A stretch of 64,000 bases of DNA from Cytophagaceae bacterium (GTDB lineage Bacteria > Bacteroidota > Bacteroidia > Cytophagales > Spirosomataceae). The first letter of the stretch is position 1. Each line of letters opens with the position of its first letter. The DNA lies in the NCBI GenBank assembly GCA_016722655.1, contig JADKIR010000005.1, forward strand, positions 310,001 through 374,000, written 5' to 3'. Below the pieces are notes generated by a model, which was given only the letters and a program-made list of their open reading frames with translations, made no database searches and was not told the DNA's origin. Positions 26,682 through 36,204 of the stretch are shown here, in pieces. Position numbers and translations under genes: made by a program.

Positions 26682-27245
26682 TTAAAAAATATTGTTTTTA
26701 TAATTTGCAATCCAGGATTTATGAAAACCTGAAATCTTTTCAAAAAAAGGAATCAGAATTTCTTTTGCATCTTTTTCAAAATCACCGCTTACAAAAATAG
26801 GTTCTGAAATCACACATTTTTTCAATGGTAAATCGAAACCCACCAAAACGATAGGAATTTTTGCTCCCAAAGCCATATAATAAAAACCCGATTTAAGTTT
26901 CTGAACATCCCCTCTTGTGCCTTCCGGAGCAAGTGCAAAAAGCATATGTTCCTTACTATTAATGGCTTCAATATAGCTTTCTACCAGATTGTTTTTTTCG
27001 GTTCTGTAAACCGGCGTACCTCCCAGCCATCTGAAAATAAACCCAAAAGGCGGTTTAAATAGTTCAGCTTTCCCCAAATATCCGATTTTCATTTTCATAG
27101 CCGCCCTTAAACCCAAACCCACAAAAAAATCCTTGGTGCTATTGTGAGGTGCAACTACAAAAATACCTTTTTTGAGTTCGGTTGGCACTCGTCCCTCAAT
27201 TTTCCAACCTAATATTTTAAAGAAAAATCTGAAAATGAAATTCAT
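26682..27245 (-). CDS. 1-acyl-glycerol-3-phosphate acyltransferase-like (PlsC family)
   Basis: A 187-residue acyltransferase. The catalytic HX4D motif is HNSTKD in VVAPHNSTKDFFVG, and the acyl-acceptor motif is PEGTRG in FALAPEGTRGD. GTPVYRTEKNN corresponds to the phosphate-binding block. It is shorter than classic PlsC (about 240) and lacks an extended N-terminal membrane helix. It probably acylates a lysophospholipid or a related lipid at the inner membrane. It sits in the same-strand run with accA and the site-2 protease. Confidence 0.85.
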   Translation of the reverse strand: MNFIFRFFFKILGWKIEGRVPTELKKGIFVVAPHNSTKDFFVGLGLRAAMKMKIGYLGKAELFKPPFGFIFRWLGGTPVYRTEKNNLVESYIEAINSKEHMLFALAPEGTRGDVQKLKSGFYYMALGAKIPIVLVGFDLPLKKCVISEPIFVSGDFEKDAKEILIPFFEKISGFHKSWIANYKNNIF

Positions 27246-27295
27246 TATTATAGTTATATACTTGTTAAAGTACTCTTTTATAGTGTTTTATATTT

Positions 27296-28435
27296 TTAGT
27301 TGATAGGATTGGGAGAAAAACAAACAATAAAAATAAGTATAGCCAGCCAACCCAATAGCTGACGGGTAAAATTCAATGGTTTAGATTCTCCGGTATCCGG
27401 ATGATAAACTCCCAATACCCGTCCAATTAAAAAGCCAAATGCCAAAAATCCGGAATATCCGACTGTTTGAGGTGAATATTTCGTGATTAAAAATTGTAAA
27501 AGAACAACAGATAAGGCTAAAATCCAATTTGAGGCTTTACTTTTAAAAATTCGCGAGAACGAAAGGTAATTAAAATATACAAAAAAGAGAAATTTCAAAA
27601 TCAGTTCATATTGTTGGTCGGTATAAGCTGCCGAAAATTCATTTAAGCTGAATAATCCAAGACCTGAATAGGCCACTAAAACCACCAAAAACACAGGGGA
27701 AACTATGTCGAAGGCTTTTTTCCCAATCAATGAAAACATTATATGCCCGCCATCTAATTGCCCGATGGGCAAGAGATTTAAGGCTGTGAACAGCAATCCT
27801 AAAAATCCCGCAAGTAATATTGGATAATGAGATAGTTCGTAAATATGAGGAATTCTGGAAGGGTCTGCAAAAGTACTTTCAAGGAAATTATATAAAATAC
27901 TTTTACCGAATACTATGGCATTGGGATTATTGGGTGTTAGATTTAATAAGTCTCTGTAGTTCCCGTTGAAATTTTTATATTCAGGATGTATTGCATAAAC
28001 AAAATCATCGCTTGGTAAATTAGAAAAACCATAAATTAGCACCCCAACCGCCACCACAAAACCCGCCAGTGGCCCGGCTATTCCAATATCAAAATAATCA
28101 TTCCTATTGGTAATTCTTTCTTTGATTTTAATAAAAGCTCCGAAAGTACCCAATGATGTCAAAATGCCTAACCATCCGGGAATGTAATAAGGAAGTGTCA
28201 CTTCAATATTCCTGATTTTTGCCATAAAAAAATGACCGAATTCATGGAAGGTCAAAAAGGCGAGAAATGGAACTGAAAACCAAAAACCCTGAAGTAGGTC
28301 ATCCAGACTGATAGTCTTGTAAAATGCCAAAACAGGTTTACCGGAAATCCATTCATATCCTGAAACCGTGGTAGTTATGACGGTAACAAGAAACAAAATC
28401 AGATGCAATCGGGGACCCCGGAATATTTTTTTCAT
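27296..28435 (-). CDS. Site-2 protease family intramembrane metalloprotease
   Basis: A 379-residue polytopic protein. The zinc motif HEFGH lies in LTFHEFGHFFMAKI near residue 65, and the second motif LDGGH in LPIGQLDGGHIMF near residue 230. An insert between the two carries a conserved-looking periplasmic segment. The long form resembles bacterial and plant EGY1-like S2P proteins rather than RseP, since no PDZ domain is visible. It cleaves a membrane protein within the bilayer; the substrate is unknown. Its start overlaps the HAD gene stop by four bases. Confidence 0.87.
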   Translation of the reverse strand: MKKIFRGPRLHLILFLVTVITTTVSGYEWISGKPVLAFYKTISLDDLLQGFWFSVPFLAFLTFHEFGHFFMAKIRNIEVTLPYYIPGWLGILTSLGTFGAFIKIKERITNRNDYFDIGIAGPLAGFVVAVGVLIYGFSNLPSDDFVYAIHPEYKNFNGNYRDLLNLTPNNPNAIVFGKSILYNFLESTFADPSRIPHIYELSHYPILLAGFLGLLFTALNLLPIGQLDGGHIMFSLIGKKAFDIVSPVFLVVLVAYSGLGLFSLNEFSAAYTDQQYELILKFLFFVYFNYLSFSRIFKSKASNWILALSVVLLQFLITKYSPQTVGYSGFLAFGFLIGRVLGVYHPDTGESKPLNFTRQLLGWLAILIFIVCFSPNPIN

Positions 28436-29067
28436 GAAATTAATAAATCAAGTATAGGCATAAAATCCTCAGGTGGATTAATTTTAATGGCATTGATACC
28501 ACATTCTTTGGCAGCATCAATATTGTCCTGATTGTCGTCGAGAAATAATATTTGGTGGGGTTCAAGATTTAATTCGGAAATTAAATGATGATATATTTCG
28601 AATTCAGGTTTGTATAATTTTATTTTGAAAGAAAGAAAGACCCGGTTGAAAATCCTGAAAAAATTTGAATAGTTATGTTTTTCACGAAAATATCGCGTAC
28701 TGGCTTTTATATGAGTATCATTTGTGTTGCTCAATAGATAAATCGGCACCTTTAACCTTAGATCTTCCAGATACCTGATTCTTTTTTCCGGGGCATCGAG
28801 AAGGAGAGCATTCCAGGCATTGTCTATTTCATCGTCGTTAAGCGGATACCCCAATGTTTGCCTTATTACATCTCTAAACTCTTCTTCTTCAAAAAAACCG
28901 ATTTCATATTTCCTGAATATCTGATTTTCAGTAAAAAGAGCTTTAATTTTTGACGCAGGTTTAAATGTCAAATCAGAAAATGCCTGATAGGTTTTTTCGA
29001 GGTCAATATTAATAATCACGTTGCCGAAATCAAAAACTACGGCTTTAATCTCATCTTTTAAAACCAT
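28432..29067 (-). CDS. HAD superfamily hydrolase
   Basis: A 211-residue HAD-like enzyme. Motif I is VVFDFGNVIINID, with the nucleophile Asp followed by FGN (the second Asp is replaced, as in haloacid dehalogenase-like and YihX-type members). Motif II is YLLSNTND, the lysine is near FKIKLYKPEF, and motif IV is ILFLDDNQDNIDAA. An alpha-helical cap lies between motifs I and II. It is probably a small-molecule phosphatase such as YihX (alpha-D-glucose-1-phosphatase); the substrate is not determinable. It is two bases from accA and overlaps the S2P gene. Confidence 0.85.
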   Translation of the reverse strand: MVLKDEIKAVVFDFGNVIINIDLEKTYQAFSDLTFKPASKIKALFTENQIFRKYEIGFFEEEEFRDVIRQTLGYPLNDDEIDNAWNALLLDAPEKRIRYLEDLRLKVPIYLLSNTNDTHIKASTRYFREKHNYSNFFRIFNRVFLSFKIKLYKPEFEIYHHLISELNLEPHQILFLDDNQDNIDAAKECGINAIKINPPEDFMPILDLLIS

Positions 29068-29068
29068 A

Positions 29069-30022
29069 TTATTCGATTACAACTCCCATTGAGCAGAATT
29101 TATCTATTCTGCTATTGATTCTTTCTGAAGGACTCTGTTTTTCAAGGTTTTCGATTTCCGCTAAAATTGTATTTTGGAGAATCTCCGCCATTTTATCCCA
29201 ATCCTGATGTGCACCTCCTATAGGCTCAGGGATAATACCGTCAATCAAACCATTGCTTTTCATGTCTGTGGCTGTGAGTTTTAATGCCTCAGCAGCCTGC
29301 TCTTTAAACTCCCAGGTTCTCCAGAGTATAGTTGAACAGTTTTCAGGGGAAATAACTGAATACCAGGCGTTTTCGAGCATCAACACCCGATCTCCTATTG
29401 CAATTCCTAATGCTCCACCTGAGGCTCCTTCTCCAATAATAATACAAATTACAGGCACTTTTAGTACCATCATTTCTTTCAGATTTCTAGCGATTGCTTC
29501 TCCTTGACCTCTCTCTTCGGCTTCCAAACCGGGAAACGCCCCCGGAGTGTCAATTAGTGTTACAACTGGAATATTGAATTTTTCCGCCATTTTCATTAAC
29601 CTTAAGGCCTTTCTATAACCTTCAGGGTTGGGCATTCCAAAATTCCTGAATTGTCTTTCTTTGGTTTTTCTGCCTTTTTGCTGGCCGATCACCATTACAC
29701 TTTTTCCGTTTATATTGGCCAGACCACCAATAATGGCCGGATCATCTCTAACTGTACGATCACCATGAAGTTCGTGAAATTCAGAACAGATTCTTTCGAT
29801 ATAATCCTGGGTATAGGGTCGGTCGGGATGTCTGGATAGCTGTACCCTTTGCCAACGGGTAAGGTTATGGAAAGTTTCGGTCCGAAGTGCATCGATGGCC
29901 GAATTTAGGTTCCTTACGGCATCACTCACATCAACATTATTTTCCTCTGCAAGTTTTTTCATGTCTTCGAGTTTAGCTTCCAGATCGGCTATAGGTTTTT
30001 CAAATTCGAGTAAAGTCTTCAT
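29069..30022 (-). CDS. accA: Acetyl-CoA carboxylase carboxyltransferase subunit alpha
   Basis: A 317-residue protein of normal length. The N-terminal coiled region is FEKPIADLEAKLEDMKKLAE, followed by LSRHPDRPYTQDYIE, FHELHGDRTVRDDPAIIGG, IDTPGAFPGLEAEERGQGEAIARN and GEGASGGALGIAIGDRVLMLENAWYSVISPE. It carries the carboxybiotin-binding glycines of the crotonase-like fold. It forms the carboxyltransferase with AccD and makes malonyl-CoA for fatty acid synthesis. It is 11 bp downstream of the MBL-fold gene. Confidence 0.97.
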   Translation of the reverse strand: MKTLLEFEKPIADLEAKLEDMKKLAEENNVDVSDAVRNLNSAIDALRTETFHNLTRWQRVQLSRHPDRPYTQDYIERICSEFHELHGDRTVRDDPAIIGGLANINGKSVMVIGQQKGRKTKERQFRNFGMPNPEGYRKALRLMKMAEKFNIPVVTLIDTPGAFPGLEAEERGQGEAIARNLKEMMVLKVPVICIIIGEGASGGALGIAIGDRVLMLENAWYSVISPENCSTILWRTWEFKEQAAEALKLTATDMKSNGLIDGIIPEPIGGAHQDWDKMAEILQNTILAEIENLEKQSPSERINSRIDKFCSMGVVIE

Positions 30023-30033
30023 TCATAGTAATT

Positions 30034-31452
30034 TTAAAGTTCGTAAGTTTGATTTTCTTCCGGAATTTCAACATCCGAAAAACCATCTTCGAGCAAAATT
30101 TGCCTAAAATTAATCATAGCATCCAAATCTCCGTGTACAAGGAATACTTTTTTTAATTTTTCTGGTGATTGTTGTCTTGCAAAATTCTCTAAATCCGATA
30201 ATCCGCCGTGGCCGCTAAAAATATCAATTTTTCTGATTCTGGCATTTACATCCAGTTTCTTGTTTCTGATAATTATATTTTTCATTTCGCCCGAAAGCAA
30301 TTTTCCACCTACCGAATCATCGGTTGCGTATCCGACCATTAAAATGGTGGCATAAGGATTCTCAATATTTTTTTCAATATGATGTTCTACTCTTCCCCCT
30401 TTTATCATGCCTGAAGACGAAATGATTATGCATGGTTCTGCATGAGTAGATATCGCCTGACTGTCGGCCGATGTTTCGATATATTCCAAATTGGCAAAGT
30501 CAAACAAGCTGTCAGTTTCCTCATAGAATTCTTTAGCGTCTTTGTTGAGGTATGTCCTGTATTTCTCATAAACCTTCGTGCTATTTTTGGCTAAAGGACT
30601 ATCAGTGAAAACCTTAATAGGTTTAATATTGTAATTTTCATACAATTTATTAAGGGTATAAAGGAGACATTGTGTTCTACCTACACTAAAAGATGGAATT
30701 ATCAATCTTCCGGCTTTATCAACGCAAGCTTCTTCTATTATTTCCTTCAAAATCGCTTCAGGCTCACCTTTATCTTTATGATTTCTGTTTCCGTAGGTTG
30801 ATTCCATTACAAGATAATCAACATCAGGAAGTGACTGAGGGTTGGGCAAAAGGGTAAAGTCTCTTCTTCCTATATCACCTGAAAAACCAATTTTCTTCCA
30901 GACCCCATTTTCTTTAATCTCGATCAGGATATGGGCAGCACCAAGCAAATGTCCGGCCTGAATAAAAGTTACGTAGCCATCATCTTTAAACCTAAAACGT
31001 TGATTATAAGCTATAGGAACGAAATTCCCGATGGCATTTTTTACTTGCTTATCAAAATACAAACTTTGAGTCTCAATGCTTTTCCACTTTTTCGATTTTT
31101 TGTGGCTTTTCTCTATTCCTTTGGCAATACGAGTATTAAGACTTGCAGCATCATAAAGTAAAAGTTCCGTCAAATCAATAGTGGGAGAAGTACATAAAAT
31201 CTGACCTTCAAATCCCGCCTGATAAAGATTTGGTATTTGCCCTGAGTGATCTATATGTGCATGTGTAAGGAAAACAACATTAATTAAAGAAGCATCAAAA
31301 GGGAAATTCCCAAATTCTTTGGCTGATTTTCTTTCCCTTGAATCATTTAGAGAAGAACCACAATCTATCAAAATTCGATAATCATCGTCTAACTCCAACA
31401 AAAACATACTTCCTGTCACCCTTCGGGCCGCACCGTAAAACGATAACTTCAT
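30034..31452 (-). CDS. MBL-fold RNA-metabolising hydrolase (CPSF/beta-CASP type)
   Basis: A protein of 472 residues. I chose the ATG at 31452 (MKLSFYGAARRVTGSMFLLE), which is the conserved family start; a TTG upstream is unlikely. The metallo-beta-lactamase motif HxHxDH is THAHIDHSG near residue 58. A beta-CASP domain and the C-terminal RMMBL segment (DIFSGHGGLSDLENFARQ) follow. Such proteins are zinc-dependent ribonucleases related to CPSF73 and YSH1. The role in Bacteroidota is presumably RNA processing. It is the first gene of the run leading to accA. Confidence 0.88.
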   Translation of the reverse strand: MKLSFYGAARRVTGSMFLLELDDDYRILIDCGSSLNDSRERKSAKEFGNFPFDASLINVVFLTHAHIDHSGQIPNLYQAGFEGQILCTSPTIDLTELLLYDAASLNTRIAKGIEKSHKKSKKWKSIETQSLYFDKQVKNAIGNFVPIAYNQRFRFKDDGYVTFIQAGHLLGAAHILIEIKENGVWKKIGFSGDIGRRDFTLLPNPQSLPDVDYLVMESTYGNRNHKDKGEPEAILKEIIEEACVDKAGRLIIPSFSVGRTQCLLYTLNKLYENYNIKPIKVFTDSPLAKNSTKVYEKYRTYLNKDAKEFYEETDSLFDFANLEYIETSADSQAISTHAEPCIIISSSGMIKGGRVEHHIEKNIENPYATILMVGYATDDSVGGKLLSGEMKNIIIRNKKLDVNARIRKIDIFSGHGGLSDLENFARQQSPEKLKKVFLVHGDLDAMINFRQILLEDGFSDVEIPEENQTYEL

Positions 31453-31527
31453 CGAATATTTTTCTATTGAATAATCCTTTTTTTCAGGTCGCAAAGATAA
31501 TTAAAATAGTACCTTTGTTATTATAAA

Positions 31528-32931
31528 ATGTCGCTTATGAATGTTTTTTGTCTCATTATTTTGCAGATTGGGCAACTTACTTCGGCTTTGAATAAAGTTA
31601 TTGATGAATATAAAATTCTTAATGAAGCCAAATATGTAAATGTTTCGGTTTCTATAAGAGAGTTAAAATCTTCTAAAGAAGTTTTCTCGCACAATTCAAA
31701 CTTGTCAATGCCGCCAGCTTCAACTTTCAAGCTTTTGTCAACGGCTTCAGCTTTAGAAACCTTTGGCCCCGATTACAGGTTTCAATCCGATGGTTTTTTG
31801 AGTGGAAAAGTAATGGACGAGGTACTTTTGGGAAATTTAATTATTAATGGCAACTCTAACCCGGCATTTGCAGCAAAAAGATTTAATAAAAATTCTATTT
31901 CAGACATTGTAAACGCCTTAAAAAACCAAAACATAAAAAGAATAGAAGGCAAAATTAAAGTAAAAAGAACGAAATCTTTTAATATGCCTCTCGATTGGCA
32001 AATCGGGGACGTTGGAAACTATTATGGAGCTTTCCCTTCAGAATTTAATTTTAATGAAAACATGTTTTCTGTTTTTTTCGACTCCGGTTCAAAACTGGGT
32101 GATACCGTCATTATTAGCCGGGTGACTCCGGAATACAGCAAATGGAAAATTAAAAATCTTGTAACTACGGCAGTGCCAGGATCTGGTGATCAGGTAAATT
32201 TTATTTCGTTGCCCTTTTCAAAAGAGATTATTGCTGCCGGTACAATCCCAGTTAATTCTAAAAGTTTTGAAATTAAAGGTGCCATACCTGAGCCTGACAT
32301 GGTTTTTGAAGAATTATTAAAAAAATCTTTAATTGAAAATGGAATAGAAATCGCTGGCCAGGATTATGTAGATGAAACTTTTATCCCATTTTTTACTGAA
32401 AGTTCACCGGCAATTTCGGAACTCATCAAAGAATGTAATTATAAAAGTGTAAATTTCTTAGCAGATGGTTTTAGCAATATTTTACTCCAAAAAAATACTT
32501 TAAAAAATCTATCCGAAGTGTATAATTTAACCTTGGGCGTAAGAGATAGTGTCGATTATTCTTTATTCCGAATTAATGATGGCAGCGGTCTTTCTCCCTC
32601 AAATACCATCAGCACATCTGCAATGACCAGATTTCTTTCAGCTTATTCAGGTTCCCGATATTTTGATGTGTTTTTAGAAAGCCTGCCAGTGGTGGGTGAA
32701 AGTGGAACTGTGAGGAGTTTTGACCCTAACAAAAAAACTAAAGGAAGGATAAATGCTAAGAGCGGCTCAATTGGTGGCGTTAAGAATTTATCAGGTTATT
32801 TTAAAAATGAAAAAAATGAATTATATTCATTTGCCATATATTTGTCCGGTTTAAATGATACCGCTGGATTATTTTCCCGCAATTTTTATGAAAAAATATT
32901 GACTACGATGATTGATGTAGGTCAATTTTAG
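31528..32931 (+). CDS. dacB: D-Ala-D-Ala carboxypeptidase/endopeptidase, PBP4 family (S13)
   Basis: A 467-residue periplasmic penicillin-binding protein with signal peptide MSLMNVFCLIILQIGQLTSA (start at residue 1 or 4). The active-site SxxK is STFK in PPASTFKLLSTASALETFG near residue 65, the SxN-equivalent lies near INDGSGLSPSN, and the KTG-equivalent is KSGSIGG near residue 415. A large inserted domain lies between the first and second motifs, typical of PBP4. It trims peptidoglycan stem peptides. A -7-like TACCTTTG at 31510-31517 lies just upstream without a good -33 box. Confidence 0.9.
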   Translation: MSLMNVFCLIILQIGQLTSALNKVIDEYKILNEAKYVNVSVSIRELKSSKEVFSHNSNLSMPPASTFKLLSTASALETFGPDYRFQSDGFLSGKVMDEVLLGNLIINGNSNPAFAAKRFNKNSISDIVNALKNQNIKRIEGKIKVKRTKSFNMPLDWQIGDVGNYYGAFPSEFNFNENMFSVFFDSGSKLGDTVIISRVTPEYSKWKIKNLVTTAVPGSGDQVNFISLPFSKEIIAAGTIPVNSKSFEIKGAIPEPDMVFEELLKKSLIENGIEIAGQDYVDETFIPFFTESSPAISELIKECNYKSVNFLADGFSNILLQKNTLKNLSEVYNLTLGVRDSVDYSLFRINDGSGLSPSNTISTSAMTRFLSAYSGSRYFDVFLESLPVVGESGTVRSFDPNKKTKGRINAKSGSIGGVKNLSGYFKNEKNELYSFAIYLSGLNDTAGLFSRNFYEKILTTMIDVGQF

Positions 32932-33050
32932 ATATTATTGCCATGTGTTTTCAAACCAAAAAATAAAACTTAACGTATCCGTACAAACGGGGTTCTAAGT
33001 GTCCGTTATTTTACTCTCCATTTTTTATAACCATAAAATAAATAAGTAAA

Positions 33051-34331
33051 ATGGGAGTGTCCATATTCGAAAAAATCGATCGTAGCTTAGGTCCATTAGG
33101 TGCAATTTCACATTTTGGTCACCATTATTTCAGCTACCCAATTCTTGAAGGGGAAATTGGCCCTTACATGCAATTTAACGGTAAAAAAGTCCTTAACTGG
33201 TCTCTAAATAATTACCTTGGCTTATCTAATCATCCTGATGTTCGTGCCGCTGACGCAGATGCTGTCAGTCACTTTGGTTTGTCTTACCCAATGGGCTCAC
33301 GAATGATGAGTGCCAATTCACATTATCATGAGCAATTTGAAGCCGACCTGGCAGATTTTTCAGGATATGAAGACGCTTTTTTAATGAATTTCGGTTATCA
33401 GGGTATCATGTCTGTTATCGAAACGCTGGTTGATCATCGTGATGTAATAGTATTTGACTCAGATAGTCATGCTTGCCTTATTGACGGAATAAGACTCCAT
33501 AAAGCCAAAGGTGGGGCATATTACAAATACAACCACAATGACATGGCTAGCCTTGATTTGAATCTAAAAAGAGCCACAAAGCTTTCAGCTCAAAACGGTG
33601 GTGGAATATTGGTAATTACGGAAGGTGTTTTCGGGATGACAGGGCAAGTAGGTAAACTGGATGAGATTGTGGCCATGAAAGAACGATACGATTTTAAGCT
33701 CCTTGTTGACGATGCTCATGGATTTGGTGTTATGGGTAAAACCGGAAGGGGTACACCAGAGCATTTCAATGTTCAGGATCAGGTAGATATATATTTTGCA
33801 ACTTTCACCAAGGCGATGTCGGCGATGGGGGCATTTGTTGGAGCCAGCTCAAAAGTGGTTAAGTATCTTAGGTACAATGTAAGGTCTCAAATATATGCAA
33901 AAGCCCTTCCGATGGGTTATGTTTTGGGCGGAATAAAGAGACTGGAGCTTATCAGAGAAAATCCTCAGTTTAGAGAAAGACTTTGGTATATTGCTAAAAA
34001 ACTTCAAAGTGGTTTAATCGCCGAAGGATTTAATCTTGAAACCACCAATACGCACGTGACCCCTGTATATTTTAATCAGGATTTTACACAAAATGAAGTC
34101 GGAAACATGATTATCGATCTAAGGGAAAACCTCAACATATTCTGCTCAGTGGTTATTTATCCGGTTGTTGCAAAAGGCGTGGTGATGCTCCGGCTCATTC
34201 CAACCTGTATGCATTCCGAAGCCGATGTTGAATATACTATTGATGCATTTAAGCAAATAAGGGAAAAATTAAGCCAGGGTGCTTATAATTACGAAATTCC
34301 ACTAAAAAGTGAGATTTATTCAAATTTTTAA
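33051..34331 (+). CDS. Alpha-oxoamine synthase (serine palmitoyltransferase / cysteate acyltransferase-like)
   Basis: A 426-residue PLP enzyme of the AONS/KBL/SPT group. The substrate-side NNYLGLSNHPDV, glycine/serine segment SYPMGSRMMSAN, cofactor His in SDSHACLIDGIRLH, LVDDAHGFGVMGKTGRGT and the lysine in FATFTKAMSAMG are all present. It joins an acyl thioester to an amino acid with decarboxylation. It differs from the threonine-pathway kbl at 60846 (e.g. FTKAMSAMG in place of YGKALGGAMG). It is followed by a hydrolase and membrane proteins, so a role in sphingoid-base or capnine-type sulfonolipid synthesis is plausible for this lineage. The amino acid substrate (Ser, Gly or cysteate) cannot be read from sequence. 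Confidence 0.8.
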   Translation: MGVSIFEKIDRSLGPLGAISHFGHHYFSYPILEGEIGPYMQFNGKKVLNWSLNNYLGLSNHPDVRAADADAVSHFGLSYPMGSRMMSANSHYHEQFEADLADFSGYEDAFLMNFGYQGIMSVIETLVDHRDVIVFDSDSHACLIDGIRLHKAKGGAYYKYNHNDMASLDLNLKRATKLSAQNGGGILVITEGVFGMTGQVGKLDEIVAMKERYDFKLLVDDAHGFGVMGKTGRGTPEHFNVQDQVDIYFATFTKAMSAMGAFVGASSKVVKYLRYNVRSQIYAKALPMGYVLGGIKRLELIRENPQFRERLWYIAKKLQSGLIAEGFNLETTNTHVTPVYFNQDFTQNEVGNMIIDLRENLNIFCSVVIYPVVAKGVVMLRLIPTCMHSEADVEYTIDAFKQIREKLSQGAYNYEIPLKSEIYSNF

Positions 34332-34340
34332 ATTAAAATT

Positions 34341-35138
34341 ATGCCATTTTTAACACTTTCAAATGCCGAGTATTATTATGAAGAATACGGTTCAGGCAGT
34401 GAAACCATAGTTTTTGCACATGGTTTATTATGGAGCCATTGGATGTTCCATAATCAAATTGAATATTTACAAAAAAACTTTAGAATCATAGCCTTTGATT
34501 TTCGAGGTCAGGGTAAAACCAAGGCCAAAAACTCAAAATATGATATGGAAAGTTTATATAATGACAGCCTGGAATTGATAAAAATCCTCTCCGATAAGCC
34601 GGTAATATTTGCGGGACTGTCTATGGGAGGCTATATTGGGATGCGTTTGGCGGCCAGAAATCCTGAATGGATAAAAAAAGTTGTCCTGATGGAGTCATCA
34701 TCGGAGGCCGAACCCGCTGAGAATATTGCGAGATACAAAATGCTTAATACTTTGGTAAGAACGGTTGGCTATTGGCCTGTTGAGAAGCAAATTATGAATA
34801 TTATGTTTGGTAAAACTTTCCTCAACGACGTAAACCGCAAAGCAGAATATGAGGTATATTTAAAAAAACTCAAAGAAAATAACCGTACCACCATCACTCT
34901 GGCTACAGAAGGGGTGATTTCGAGAGGTTCTTTTGATGATGAACTTAAGAATATCAAAGTTCCCACTTTGATTCTGGTTGGCGAGGAAGATGTACCAGCA
35001 CCAATTGAAAAGTCAGAGTTTCTTCATAAAAATATTGAGAACTCAGTTCTTAAGGTGATTCCCAATGCCGGACATACGGGAGTTTTGGAAAATCCCGAAC
35101 AATATAATCTTTTAATTGAGGCTTTTGTTGAAGCTTAA
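34341..35138 (+). CDS. Alpha/beta-hydrolase
   Basis: A 265-residue serine hydrolase. The oxyanion HG motif is FAHGLLWSHWM, the nucleophile elbow is GLSMGGYIGMR (Ser near residue 96), the acid is in LVGEEDVPAP and the His is in AGHTGVLENPE. It is cytoplasmic, with no signal peptide. Its start is nine bases after the oxoamine synthase stop, suggesting joint transcription and perhaps a role in lipid metabolism; the substrate is unknown. Confidence 0.87.
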   Translation: MPFLTLSNAEYYYEEYGSGSETIVFAHGLLWSHWMFHNQIEYLQKNFRIIAFDFRGQGKTKAKNSKYDMESLYNDSLELIKILSDKPVIFAGLSMGGYIGMRLAARNPEWIKKVVLMESSSEAEPAENIARYKMLNTLVRTVGYWPVEKQIMNIMFGKTFLNDVNRKAEYEVYLKKLKENNRTTITLATEGVISRGSFDDELKNIKVPTLILVGEEDVPAPIEKSEFLHKNIENSVLKVIPNAGHTGVLENPEQYNLLIEAFVEA

Positions 35139-35177
35139 AACTTACTTTTGTGTCTGTTTTTGATTTAAACAGGCATT

Positions 35178-35987
35178 ATGAAAGGATTTGTAAATTTTCT
35201 GAAATATTCGAGCCTTCATGTGGCGGCAATAAGCATGCTCCACATGATGGCTTTTTTTTATTTGCCGGCAGGTGATTCAAAAGTTCATTGGCCTACAGTT
35301 TTACAACTCTTTATTTCCACTTGGATCATTTACATTCTTGACAGATTACTTGACAATCTGAAATCGCCGAACCCAAGTCCCAGGCATGAATATTTTAATA
35401 GAAATCAATATAATTATTCCATATTAATCGTCGGATTATTTATTATTGATGTAGTCTTATGTTTTTTTCAGAAAACTGAAATTCTAATTTTCGGAATGAT
35501 TTTAAGCTTCTTTATTGGAATTTATCTATATTTATTAACAAAAAAAGACTGGTTTGTTCCCTACAAAGAATTTGTGATGCCATTGTTTTTTGTTTCAGCT
35601 GTGGCTGTTCCTCCTTTGATAATAGCCAGTAGTATCAATTTGAGTGCATGGATTTTACTATTTATGTACCTTTTGATAATTTACCAGAATTTATTCGCTA
35701 TTTCTTATTTTGAAAATTTAAATAACGAAAAAAATACAAATATTACTAAAAATATTTCTTTGCAAAAACTTAGAAAATGGGTAAATTATTTTAGCAGTTT
35801 TAATATTTTTATTTTTGGTTTTTTCTTTCTCAATCTTTCTACATATCCTGATAAGTTGGCAGCAATAATTGTTTCGATATCAATAATGTATGCTTTAAGC
35901 CTTGTTTTTGAAAAAAAGATAAAAACTATTTATCGCGAGATTCTTGACAGCCTACTTTTTCTTTTTCTGATTATCTTTCTCTTTTAA
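35178..35987 (+). CDS. Polytopic membrane protein, possibly UbiA-like
   Basis: A 269-residue protein with seven to eight hydrophobic helices. A motif DRLLDNLKSPN at the end of helix 2 is reminiscent of the first Asp-rich (DxxxD) site of UbiA prenyltransferases, and the segment FENLNNEKN occupies the place of the second, degenerate. I do not recognise a specific family. A -7-like TACTTTTG lies at 35143-35150. It is 39 bp after the hydrolase gene, and its last 36 bp overlap a small convergent membrane-protein gene. Confidence 0.55.
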   Translation: MKGFVNFLKYSSLHVAAISMLHMMAFFYLPAGDSKVHWPTVLQLFISTWIIYILDRLLDNLKSPNPSPRHEYFNRNQYNYSILIVGLFIIDVVLCFFQKTEILIFGMILSFFIGIYLYLLTKKDWFVPYKEFVMPLFFVSAVAVPPLIIASSINLSAWILLFMYLLIIYQNLFAISYFENLNNEKNTNITKNISLQKLRKWVNYFSSFNIFIFGFFFLNLSTYPDKLAAIIVSISIMYALSLVFEKKIKTIYREILDSLLFLFLIIFLF

Positions 35988-36152
35988 TTTACTATTTCCT
36001 CTGCGATAAACATAATATAGAAAGCCTCCCAAACCAAACATCAATAAAAAGTAACTGTCTTTAAAACTTACATTTTTGTAGATAAACTGGTCTGACCAAA
36101 TAACCAAAAGGCCCAAACTTCCGAACAATAAAAGAGAATCAAATAATTTCAT
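35952..36152 (-). CDS. Small membrane protein, unknown
   Basis: A 66-residue protein: MKLFDSLLLFGSLGLLVIW as helix 1, SYFLLMFGLGGFLYYVYRR as helix 2, then a Lys-rich tail. The hydrophobic pattern and positive-inside tail are protein-like, but no family is recognised. It is convergent with, and overlaps by 36 bp, the UbiA-like gene. The overlap lowers confidence. Confidence 0.45.
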   Translation of the reverse strand: MKLFDSLLLFGSLGLLVIWSDQFIYKNVSFKDSYFLLMFGLGGFLYYVYRRGNSKLKEKDNQKKKK

Positions 36153-36204
36153 ATATTGTTAGTTATTAATATTTTACATTTATCTAAACAAAACCTGGGA
36201 TCAT

